DNA of 64,000 nucleotides. Source: Hymenolepis diminuta. Taxonomy: Eukaryota > Platyhelminthes > Cestoda > Cyclophyllidea > Hymenolepididae. The notes below the pieces were generated by a model. The model did not search any database. It had not been told where the DNA came from and saw only the letters and a list, made by a program, of their open reading frames with translations. This document shows, one piece after another, positions 25,915-38,300 of this stretch. Numbering within the stretch: position 1 is the stretch's first letter; each line of letters begins with the position of its first letter. The translations under genes and the position numbers were made by a program. The stretch spans positions 1,142,706 through 1,206,705 of the forward strand of contig CAADRB010000010.1 of assembly GCA_900708905.1 (NCBI GenBank), written 5' to 3'.

Positions 25915-26480
25915 GTAGCCCCTACCGCAAAGACAAATATACACACAAAACGCAAACTGAGCGAAGGCACGCAAGAAAGAGATGTAAAAGCAGAAGCCGT
26001 CGCGAATTTCTTGGCAATCAGCCAATGCGCACACGCAGCCTTTTTCTTTCTCTCTCTCCTTTAGGGAGAGAATTACGTAGGAATTACCTTAGCCAGAAAC
26101 ATCGCGTCATCCCCCAAGTACGCGAGGCAGGCTGTGTAAGCATAAATTTGGGGGCGTGTGTTCGTCTGTCTGTCCCTTACATTCGGCTTTCTGATTTCTG
26201 CCTCGTCCTTTCTATACTTTCTCGTTCATTCTCTCTCGACCCTGATGCGTTGGCATACAGCCTGCCTATGCGTGCACTCGTGGATAGATAGTACCTATGC
26301 ACCCGAGCGCGTGAACAAGTGCTCGCGTGTGTTTTCAGTTTGTGCGCGCTTTTTGTTTTTTTACACAACTTCGCTTCCTCTCACGCCCCCTTTTCTTTCA
26401 ATCTCTCCTCCTCCTTCTCCTCTCCAATTTCTCCGTCTTGTTCTTTTCCTAACCTACCTAAACTTTCTGGCACGCACCAC
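25915..26480. promoter_or_regulatory. GC/CpG-rich island 3 with NFI palindrome
   Basis: A CpG-rich start (about 25930-26170) passes into pyrimidine-rich DNA (CT runs near 26045 and 26390-26440). It holds the exact NFI site at 26011-26025, followed by TGCGCACACGCAG. Overlapping frames in several phases (26025-26291, 26158-26484, 26319-26522) reflect composition; none has splice sites or a family motif that I recognise. It is most likely a regulatory region. Confidence 0.38.
26011..26025. promoter_or_regulatory. Nuclear factor I full palindrome
   Basis: TTGGCAATCAGCCAA, an exact TTGGC-N5-GCCAA site at the 5' side of the island. Its flank GCCAATGCGC matches the site at 18618. Confidence 0.45.
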
Positions 26481-29400
26481 CTAGAAGAAAGATATTGTCT
26501 ACCTAATTGCAGAAGTGTTTGAATGATTAACCCCTACGACTAACATGTGCTGGAAAGAAAGTAAAGTGTACACAGCTGCCAGTGCACACACCTGTAAAGC
26601 CAGTTGGGCCCAAAAAAGGATTTATTCGAAATAGATTACGAAAAAAGTAAAATCCTCGTATCGCTCATGGGAATTTGGGTTAGGTAAACAAACCTAAACA
26701 ATAACTCAATAGGAATGCTCACCTCAGGAAATCAAAGAAAACCCTTCCCTGTGTCGAGTTCACTATTCATAAAAATATTAGCGAACGTGAAATCGAATTC
26801 AAGGTTCTGAGCTTGTGATTTTGGTCTGAAATAGAGATGAGATTCAGTGAGTATTAAAGGAAATGCAATAGAGAAGGAAATCAAAAATTTGATATTTGAT
26901 TCATCGTCAACTTTCAATTTTAGAACTTTTATCATGAGGGAGATAAGGACAATGGATTCTAAGACAACTGATGCTTTAGGGGAGCCTAGTGGCTGTAAAA
27001 TTGTATTCTTTAAACGCTCATTCTCCTTTCCGGTTATCTCACTGAAGTGCTTTCTTCTCAAAGGTCTTCTACCGCCGGTTTATTAAAAATTAAGCCTAAA
27101 AATGATCAAATTAGTTTCATCAGAAATTTTTTGGAATGAGAAAATGCTATACATTCGTTTAACAAAGATCGATGTGCTTGCATAAATATTTATTTTCATA
27201 AGTTGATTTACAAATGCAAGAGAGATACGTGATTCAATTTTATGCGGTAATGTCTCTCGCTATCTCCCTCTAAGTCAAACCTACTGAGAATTTCAGATAA
27301 AGGCAATTGATGTGTATAAAATTACTTCTTTTACGGCAGTCCAACCCGAGTGATTGTAGATGGTCTTTATCCAAAATCACCGAACCACTACGTGTTAAAA
27401 GGGTGGAGTCGGAAATCATAACGGTGAAAGATCATTGATTTAGTGTTCCAACTGATTTAGCTATTACAAAATGCTCGAATTTAATCCTCTAAGCAACCGG
27501 TACCCCCAAAAATTTTAAAATAATTTGTTTATCGGCAGAGAAACCTACAGAAATATTTATTGTACAGGATCAAAATCCCCAAATTTTGCTTTCCTTTCCT
27601 TCAAATATTAGAGTGTAGAGAGAGTTATACAGCTCATATATCCTCAAAAATTACTTTATTAAATACGTTATTAAGTAAACAGATTTACAATCAATGAACC
27701 AGGTAGCTGGCATTCGATAGATTCACCACAAACAACTATTATTAACAAAACTACGCAAGGAAAAGGTTCGTCGTCATTCCTTAAGATAACTCCAATTACA
27801 GTTACATAAAGTTAATTGTTAAAGTAGCTATTCTAAGTGAAATTTATGCGTTTCAACTTTTCCAATGGAATGAAAGAATTTTGATTATTGTGGGTCTTTG
27901 ATAAACAAATATACATTCATAGATTTCCATTTTTAGTGAATTCTGACTAGCATCGGATGTAAAGATTTGCATTTTTGATTATTCTAAAATTTCCAAAGAT
28001 CATCCTGTCTCACCCCATAAAATGTAAAATTTTTAGTTCAGACATTTGCTGATTACTCGTATTTCAATAACCGATGCTATTTATTGTAAAAATTCAAACA
28101 TATATATATATGGTTTGTGAAACGATCATTTTCTGTACTGTACTGATATTGACACTTGACATTTTAGGTGGGCCCGTTAGTTTATTTCGTGATAATGTGT
28201 GATTTCATGATTTATACTCACATTGTTAATTACTGCTTTCCCTGCGAATACTCTTGCATTATTTCTCGAAGAATGAGAGGGTTTATCGACCCCCATTATG
28301 GGGAGACAGAGATATCTTTAAGATGCTCATTTGAGAAACTCACATTTTGCCAACTCAGTCAAACTTAAACAAACATATTGCCATGCACAGATGGGCATCG
28401 AGAACTCTAAAGTTCATCCTAATCACTGCACTAGCAGCAAACAAGACTTCGTAAACATTTTTCAAAGTTTATAAAGGACTTTAAATTAGCTTTTCCGATA
28501 AAAACATACTTTCTGTCGTTTTTTCTTGATCTTTTACAATCGGCGCGGCTGGTTATGCCAATCACTGCCAATCTATCGATTAACATCAAACACGTAACTC
28601 TAGACTCTGATAGCTATGTCAAATCTTATACACCCCTGCAAAGTCGGTGGTCACAGAACCGAATCCAGCGTTTGAATATGGATTTCTAGATCAGAGAGAC
28701 TCCGAAATCTCAGACGCGAAACTGGGGTACAGGTGTCATTTCCACGATTAAAAACAGAGTCAAGGTTTTTCGGGGTTCTGAGACAGAAATGAACATATCC
28801 TTGTCTTTTCCGCCGGTCAGCAATATTGAAAATAAAGTGAAAACTGAATTCTCCAATTATTTTTCACGATTTCTCCTTCTGTTCCTACATTTCTGCATTT
28901 TTAAATAATGAGAACATCTCAAATACTTATCGAGAATATAAAATAATTAAATTAACGCGCACCACTGAACTAAGTACTTTAATCTATGATGTTATTGGCA
29001 AATATATGTGGAGATTACTGAGTTGTACGCACAAAGACCACTGAAGAGAAATAAAAGGCCAGCATGAAATTTCGTATTTTAGTCATGTTGTGCATAGTCC
29101 GACTGGGGAAAAATGGGGAGAGAGAAGTTTTAAGTGAATTCATATATCATATCAAATTCAAGATCCATAAATATTTAGCGAAAACATTTTTAGCAAACGC
29201 TTATTGAAATCTCCAATGAATCTTTTTTGGATAATGGGTGAGTGGGATACACTTGTCGTAGTCTTTATTGAATTGAAGCTCTCGATGAGCAAATTTTAGA
29301 TTGTAAATAAGCTGTGCTAAAATATTTTAGCTGGACTCATTTAAATACTTTTGGCTGAAAAAAGGTACACATGAGTCCGAGTGATATGAATAATCATTCA

Positions 29401-31110
29401 GTTTAACCAACTGATCAATAAGATCAGAAAAAATGTGCCCACCAATCCAGAAGGCGAATACTGGAACCTGTACATTAAAATATTAAGAGGTGTGAATCAT
29501 ACCCATTCAATAAAAACAGAGAAGCTGAATGGGTTCAAAAACTACACCTTGACTTTACCCTTTACAGTTCAAATTTTCCTCCACCTCTTATTCTATCGAT
29601 TTGCTAATCACATATAACAACTTATTACAAAATCTACCTTTTTTGAAAGTTATTAAGTCATCACAACCTGTAGCTAAGCCGAAAAAACTTCGGGAATTTT
29701 CTTTTATGAAATATTATAATGAGTGCCTTGATTCGTCTTATAAAATGTTCTGCAATCAGCTAGTTTATACTAGGAAAAACGGGAGTTATAGCAGCACATT
29801 TGAATAAAAAGTATGTAATAAGTGATATAAATCATTCCACTCTCCAAGCTCCATAATAATAAGATTCCACTTATTTTTAATGACTTCTGCGAATTATCTG
29901 CCTTCTGAATAGATTATAGAATGATGGGCTAATTACTTATCAAAATAACCCTTAAGAGTATAACAGATACCTTATATAAACACTAATGGCATCGCTGAAT
30001 TAAGTACTCGACATAGAATTTTTATCTACTTTAGATGAAAACTGAAATAGAAGATGAAGCTTACCTTCTTTGAATATATAAATCCCATGTGGGATACTCA
30101 TTTCAATTCTAAGATTTAAATATGCGAATTTACTATACGAGCAAAACAGGCTCAGGCTTGCTTTTTACCCCAATGCGCATTTCTGGCTGAAAGTTCATCT
30201 TGAATGCAGGTGTGGATATAGAAAAATGACCTCGACACACCCATAATTTGTAGGCTACTGAACTGGAAATTAAGAAAAACTTTGAAAATAATTGCACAAT
30301 GCATCAGTAACTACGAAAAAATAAAAAACAGCCATGAATTAAGTTTTGGAGAATCATACAAAGTTAGGGAATAGTACAATAAACCAAATAATGAGTGGAG
30401 GGAGAATTAACAAGGTTAAAGTAGAGTATGCAATTGGGACATCAAAAGAGTCTTACTTTATTTGAATCCTGAATTCATGAAGTTGTGCATTGTTTACCTA
30501 ACGGCTTGGCTCATTGCACCGTAATTTGACGGTCTTGATGATCAGGAATATATTCCTGGATTATTTGTTTTACGCGTTCTTAGTTTAGTGAACAGTTTAT
30601 TTGATTGATTATTTTATTTACGAACATGTCTCCTCTAATGGCTAGAGTGGCTAACCGATATTAATTAAATTGTATTTAACTTATTAGATCTCACTAAAGT
30701 TCACGCAAGGAGAGTACAAATAAACGTAACTATGGCAAGTTTAACTTTGATGACGATTGGTTAAGAATGAATAAATTTTATGCAAGAAAAGTTAAATTAA
30801 CAAACTTGCTAATTAATCATTCATAAAACTTTTATATTTGTTAAATCGTGATCAATTATATGGTCCTTGCTTTGTCCAACTTTGAGCAAATTATTGAAGG
30901 TTGCTTAATCCTGCATTATTGTTGAATTCGGGGGATTTGTTGATATTCTGGTAGCAAATAGGGTTATAAAAAGTGGCGTGCACATATTATTTACCATCTC
31001 TGACGATTTTTACAATCCCGAAAGCAAAAAGTCTTTGGTTTTTCTAGAAACACTGTATTAATCAATACTTGAATAAATTCTTTGAGAGCTCTTTCTGCAA
31101 AAATTGGGAC
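26481..31110. other. AT-rich noncoding stretch
   Basis: No supportable gene. There is a short AT microsatellite near 28100. The opposing frames at 26732-27061 (minus) and 26847-27086 (plus) have no distinguishing motif. Confidence 0.45.
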
Positions 31111-32350
31111 TAAATACTCTCGCAATGTTCCTATCGCTTCTACTGCTACTGTTCCTCATAACTCTATTAAAAACAGTTGTTCTACCACTATCTCCTATGG
31201 TACTCTCTACTGCAACTCTGGTTCAGACAGCCAATGTTGACATTTAATTGAACCCTTAATTAGAGATAGTGTAAAAGTGGCGAATTTCACGCACTCTATG
31301 GAATATTCTATGCCTAAAGTTGTTTCAATACGAACTTTCTCCGAGCCTATCGTGTCCAAGCAACAGTCACTCCCGACATTCTGTACGTGACCACCAGGCA
31401 AAACAAATATGCCGCCAAAAGGGAAAGAAAAAGGTTGTTATACTGTTGTCTCCTCCAGATCTCAGAATTGTCCATCATGATCAAGTCCCCAAAATATCTT
31501 GGTCATTGCACCCACATTCGAGATAAATCCATGCCCGTTTTCCACCCTAAGTGATCGGTACTGGTGGATGCTAAATTTAAAGAATTCGAGGAAGTCGTTC
31601 TTGCTCAATTGGAACTGTATCAGAAGTGGTAGCACAAATCCAGGCAAAGTTTAGGAAATGGCGGCACTCATGTCTCCCCAAATCCCTTTATCTGTTCTCA
31701 AATTAAGGCTCCTTGGCCTCACATTGACCTCAGTCTTACTGGCCCTATTCAAGGAATTTCTTATCCTGGTGGATAAGTGTCAAATCTCTAAAATCTGTCA
31801 CAAAAGGCAGGTATCAGAGAGAACGTGTACAGAATCATCATTCAATTCTCTTTTGCTCAATTTGAGAACTTTAGCCGTGGTCTAAATATCGCCCTTTTAC
31901 ACTTTTCTCCTATTCTCAATTGTCTAGATGAGCAACTCGTTGACCATGTGAAAAGGTAACTTCCCGTGTCACAAGGTAAGGTGACAGTGGGAGGTATTCT
32001 TAATTCTTTACACTTTAGGTGCTGAAGGACGCCTCATATTGGTGTTCTAATCTGGATGCGCTACCGCTACCTCGGTATGCAGCCCCAACTTCTGAACCGA
32101 AAAGGGAACTAGCGAAAATTTTTCTGGACGTTTGTAACCTCCCTCCACCGTGGAATCCCTAATCTCTGGGCACCCAACGCAATCATTGACCAGATGGTTA
32201 TTCAGGACGCTTCAGAAGACCTCAGAGAAGATTCAAGATTAAACCAACTTCCGAATTTATGCATCAACAACTTTCATAATAAATTCGGACGTTGGTTCAC
32301 CACAAATCTTTTCTCAGCACCTCGGTTAGAGGAGTTGTATACCGTGACAT
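31110..32350 (+). pseudogene. Decayed LTR-retroelement pol remnant
   Basis: Coding-like DNA richer in GC than its surroundings, broken by many stops and frameshifts. The strongest piece is at about 31690-31800: APW then HIDL, TGPIQGISY and, after a frameshift, LILVDK. This is the order of the integrase catalytic-core start in Ty3/gypsy elements (PW-x-HIDFAGP-x(2)G-x(2)YLVLVD-x(2)SK). Upstream, near 31220, a short NSGSDS stretch could be what is left of a retroviral-type protease motif, though the residue before it is not the usual Asp. No LTRs or reverse-transcriptase motifs could be placed. Downstream to 32350, frames such as the one containing REDSRLNQLPN are unassigned. The identity is plausible rather than certain; an unrelated processed pseudogene is the alternative. 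Confidence 0.4.
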
Positions 32351-35300
32351 TTCTCTAATTATATGGAGCTCTTCCTCATCTTAAACTTTAAACAGTTAAG
32401 ATTAAATCATATTTCCAGGATAATAATGACAGCATTAATGAGTCTGATAAAAGACTTTATAGAGTTGGAATTTATTATTGGAAAGATTAAAGTTTTCCAG
32501 AGTTTGTTTAAAAATGGAACAATTGTGAAAGAAAACTGGAATATTAAGACATTTTCCAATGGCTGTGTACCTGTCTATTTAAACTTTGTAAACCAATATT
32601 TATTTAATCTTATTAACATAATTACTATTGCTGCTATGATGGAGCAATGGAGCTGCAGTTCTTTATCAAGATAAGGTATCTACATATAGAGAAAAATAAA
32701 AGTAAACGAAGAAGTTAGAAGAGTAGGAAAGGAATAGAGTAGTGGTAGTAGAAAAAAAGAGTTGAACATCTAAGAGGTCATGCGTCATTTGAATTTCAAA
32801 ACCGTAAAGATGGCCACTTTTCACTCATTGGGTATAGTTTACTGCGTCATGCTCTTATGTTTGGAATATCAAATTTCAGAATCTAACGTCTAGATTTCTG
32901 AGTGATTTCAAATCCTCAAATTCCAGAACTCTATGAGAGGTTAACAAAACTGAGTCATACCAGCTGGAATAATCTGTCTCTCACCGCTAGGGGCAAGCAG
33001 TTGAAAATGCCTAATGCTTTAATATAGGCGAACCTTAATTGTTTTTTAGTAGTATAATATTGGTGAACACAAGTGAAAGTGAATCTGGGCGAAAGTGAAC
33101 GCATACACGAAAATTCATAAATTATCTTGATTGTGCTATGAGAAGCACTGTGAAAGCGTTAAAATAAGAATATAAACATCTACGAAAAGGTGATGCAAAT
33201 ATCTAAAAATAACGGATTGATTAATCCAGTGCGAGGAAAGAAATAAACATTTTGAATATGACTTAGCATATTTATGAAGACTGAAATTATTATAAGGAAC
33301 AAAAGTCAATATTTACGTCCATTAAGAAAAAATTTTCCGTATTATTTGAAAGTTTTCGTTGAAATAGATAAGAAAGCTTAAGTCAAATGAATGATCTACT
33401 ACATTAGATAAATATTACGGAACTAAGTACTTAATAAGTAAGTCTTTGTAAGAGGATGTCATGGAATAATCAAGAAATGCAGGCTCAGATCAACGCAACG
33501 ACCGTCAAAAAACTCAAGGCCTTAGGTTCTTTAGTGAAATACAGAGTGCTTTAATAAACTGCGGGTGAGCTCATCTTATTGAGCTTTGCTGAGTCAATGA
33601 TTTTGAGTTTATAATATTAAAACTCGGTAGACACGAGAATGTCAGTGGTGTCAGCTAAGCTAGAGCGCTCTCTCTTCTCATCGAACAAACTCAAACTAGT
33701 GTGTGAAATGTGACAGTGAAAACAGATATGAATACAGAAAGTCTTCAAGGAGGGCAAATGCTACAAACCGTCCTAAAACTTAACCTCTAACTAGAATAAA
33801 AAATTCTGAAGGTGCAAAAGGTTGCGAAATCATTCCCAACTCTTGCTGAAGAGAAGTCTTCCCTTTTTAGGAAATAAATGGTCATATTTTACTCTCCCCT
33901 CTGGCACTTTCATATTGAAAATTTTATGTTTTACTTTCTAAATCACATTTTCTATTATCAATAACGGGTAATTTTTTAGTCAGTTGCACTATTAAGGCTA
34001 ACGGCTATGCGCAAATCAAATTTTCATAAACTTCATGTTACTCATATTCTTCATATGTTTGTTTCCTTTATTAAAGAACCAAAAATAAAATAATGTAAGC
34101 TAGTTGGAAAATCTTCCCATCTTGTACCAACTAACGGCTGAGTAACTCCATCATTCCCATATCTATTAAGTTTGGTCATACGAAACACCATGTACTCTGC
34201 ATTTGACTGAGGAGTAGATTCTCTGAGTTAGAAATGTTAATTTGAATACAGGAGAAATCCCTTGGTTGATTCATTTCTCTCCAGAACAGATAGTAGAAAA
34301 CTTGAGACAGGAGAGAATCGAGTGGTCCTCACCACGATCTCATGTTCTGAATTTAGATTTGATTCTAGTTTGAAGAGTTTTCCTAGTATGTGAACAGATC
34401 TTGGAGCTTATTGGATCCAATGACATGGGACTGAACTGAGACCTACTGAACCTTTTCAAGAGACTCAAACCGGCTTACTTTTTAAGATAAGATGCATGCC
34501 GCGTTGATTGTAGACCATCAATGTATAACATTTGAATGTTTTCATGTGCAGTATCTCTGAAGTATCGGAAAAGTCACCATCATTGTTCATATAGTAACCT
34601 CTCTGACCTTTTGATAATCCAATATTCTGAATTTGAAGTCAAATTAATTTCTCTTGATCTAACTTTTGGACAGCAGTATGCAGGCCGAATACACTTGCGA
34701 ATAGGAGTGTTAGAGGACTGAATATGATTCACAAACTGCATTTTTTTTGGGAAAATTGTTGAGGCAGTTCCAGCATATTGTGTCTATAAAGGCAACAACA
34801 AATAAAGGACAAATCTGCAAGACTTTAAGTTTTGATTGCGTAAATATATGAATAAGGTTATCATTTCTTTCGTGATTTGTTGCATAACATCTTTGCAACT
34901 AACTAGCTAACTTTTGCTACCAGAAGATGTACACACTGTTATAGAAACTCTGAACACAACGAAATAGAAACATCAAAGCCAAAATAAATCGCAATTACAG
35001 ATAATCAGATCATGAGAATCACATTTTCGGACGTCAACACAAGAATTGTCCTACTCTAAAAGAAAAAATAAAGGCCAAAATCCCTTACCCGATTAATTCA
35101 CAAATCAGATAAGATAAGACTCTTTTGAACTCATGGCTTTTCCTTTCTTCGTCTCCATTCCCACATTTAATCCACTCTATCTCCTTGTTTTTCGTACTTA
35201 GGAATTTAAAAAGGGTTTTTAATTATTTTATTTTGCATTGCCCTAGATAATACAAGCATTAACAAATTATTTGGTATTGAGTTAATTGAAAATCGTGAAA

Positions 35301-38300
35301 CCTTCAGAACAACTTGAATTCAAAGGAATGGAGCCCTCTGGTTTTAAAATCAATATGCAATGGTGGAGCAGCGATTAACGTGCTGGTCCAGTCTCTCACA
35401 AGGAAGTCTCCATGAAGCTATCTTTCTACCCAAAATGAGTACTGAGCAACGCTACCTTAAATATTATTGATTATGTGAATTCACCTTTGAGTTTCACCCT
35501 ACTGGTGTTGTAGCTATTACTAATTTCAAATCGTAGCTCATACCAACTAATAGCCCCATAAATCTGAAGATGGAAGTGATGCCACACAATCTTTGAAATT
35601 GATAAATTTGGATATATATCATCTGCTTCTAAATAGGCTTGTGTATTAGTACTGACTGCAACTGCCTCTTAAACTAGCTCTAACTAAGGTTTACTCTTCA
35701 AATGTCTCAAGCCGTGAAAATTACCCACCCGAAGTAGCACAAGCCTCTGGCAAGTTTACACCTTTCTAAACTAAATCTTCAAGTTTAAATTCCCTTTTAT
35801 TTTTAGTAAACGCGGAATTCTTTTCAGATCAAATGAAAATCTTAAAGGAAACATTAATTCTTCCTAATATTTTAGCTTGAGGGTGTCTTTATCTAAGAAT
35901 ATCGAGCATGAATTCCACTGTGTTAAAATCTTTATTTAGTTTCATTCTTTTGGCATCCTGACTATTAGAAATAAATAATGAATTAGAATTGTGTGAAAAA
36001 CACAATAATTATTCAAATAGTCAGTAAGAATTGAAAACGCGAACACAATTTCATCCGGGAACTCTTGAGATAAATCCTGAAATTTGATCAGTCAGAACAT
36101 TAACAAGGAATAGAGAAGTGTCTATTAATTGAAGTTAAACTATTTTGATACTATGGTAATTGAATCTCTCTCTCTGTTTCTCTATTTTCTGTTCTATTCT
36201 CTGTTTCATAGAAGACAAAATATTTTTTTCCCGAAGAAATAAATTATCAAAGGTAAAATCAGGTCTTTAGTATATGACAGATTTCAATTATTGGGAAGCG
36301 TCTGAGCTCGTAAAATAGCAAAATATCCAACTGAGAGGTGAAAGAGAGGAGGCAAATTGGAATATATAATGAAGTCATGGTGTTAGGGTCTTACTTTATT
36401 TGATTTGAAGAATAACTGAGTTGTCTATTTTCTCATAACATGCATAAGTCACACTGAAATATCTATGTGTTCCAAAATTTAATTTCTATGATCTACCACC
36501 TGAGTTTCTATTTGAATTCTTACCCGCAGTACTGATTAAATTGAACGATTAACTCATATCTTCTTACATCTATGAGTAAGTTCACCAGACCTACAAATAC
36601 ATTTGAGCTTGTAATTTTGAATTTATTTCAGGGTTTTCCTATTCACATTTAAAAATAAAATCATATTTCATATGAAATTATAAAAAAACATTAATATATT
36701 TGCAATACCTCAAACAAATTATTCACCACTACTATTCTCAAATTTAAAATTAAAAAGCTCGGTTCTAGCATTTAATAGGATGCATTTCATCAGTAGTAAC
36801 ACTTCTTAAGACACTTAAAATACTGCCTTGTAGAGCTGGTTATTATGTGTTTGGCACTTGAGTTCGTTTTTCTAGAGCCAAATTAAACAAACAACTGCTG
36901 CTACTGGTAAAGAATTTGGCAAAGAGATGTGCCAAAACAAAGTGAAAGTTTTGAGAAGATGTCAATTTATATGCATAATTTATACATATCGAATCAAGAT
37001 AATTGAGTGATTACCCCAGTAATAAAAAATCTTGCTGGATTATACAAATTCACAGTTCTATTAATCTAAGAATGGGAGTGTTACTATCATCCAATCATTT
37101 AAACTTGGCCACTTAGAGTTTACTTAATTTTTCAACAAGAGAATGAATTTGGACTGCTAGATATAAAGAAAAGGCAGAAGAAATCAAACCTTCACTCTTA
37201 AAAAACCATCATATATTATGATTTTCACCCAATAGTCTTTAGAGTTATTCTCCAATTGAACGCTTTCTCTAAAAGATAGTGTGGTCCTAACCGCAAAAGG
37301 AGCAATGCAGAGATCTTAGTTTTAAGATTGAAATCTCCTTTCCACCTTTCTGTTTCCCTTGATAAATATTTTAATGAAAATCATGAACCTCTTGTCCGGT
37401 TTGTGTATTTTTGACATGATTTTGTGTTCAGTGGACTATATCAATTTTATTCAATGGCTCTATATGTACGGTGTAATGAATATGTGCACCGTCAGCTGCT
37501 TATTAATATTATAACTAAAATTTCTAAAATTCTGTATGAATAGTAATTATTTTATTATATACTATCTTTTAATGTGAGATTTTTGATAAATGTAATGGAA
37601 TATGCAGGATTAAGGTCACACGATGGAAGTGGTGTCACCATACAATCTGTTATATTGCCCAAATCCATAATCGGAAAGATAAACTGGATATTAAAAGACA
37701 TTATTAAAGAAATGTAAATGCATTTAAAGCTTTGGTGCCTTGAAATACCAGCATCCGGTAGAATTTACACTCAGTCAATTTAAACTCTCATTTATCTCAT
37801 TTGTTAATTACACTAATTCAAAGAGGAACAAATTTTACTGGAAAATGCAGAAATCCCCGCCCTTAAGACTGAGATAGTTTATTTACACTTCAAACTGATA
37901 AAGTCTTAATCACTACATTAGCCGACTTAAGAGGAAAATAAGGCGGTTTTATCTAATATCACTTAATGCAATAGTTCGATATTCATCGGTGTACTCCCAG
38001 ACTTAATCGCACTACTGAAGTCTGAGAAATAATGAAGGTTATTGGAATTCGAGTTTCTCATCAGGTGAGTGCTGGGAACTGTTTTCCTGAAAGGATCCGA
38101 GAAACCTGCAAGAAGTTAGGCATTGATTTGAGCACTTAGTAAAGTGAAGGAAAATAAACCTAACTATCTAGATAGGAGCGCAAACTGAGTATTTAATAAC
38201 ATCGTGTAGATAAAACGGTCACCGGCAACTTGTGCCGGCTTACTCGGAGCGTGAACATTAAAAAACTGCAGATAACATCGCATGATTACGCAGTTAAGTG

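Noticed and set aside
26025..26522. Three overlapping frames in different phases
   Set aside because: Open in several phases at once because stop codons are rare in this GC- and CT-rich island; not gene-like.
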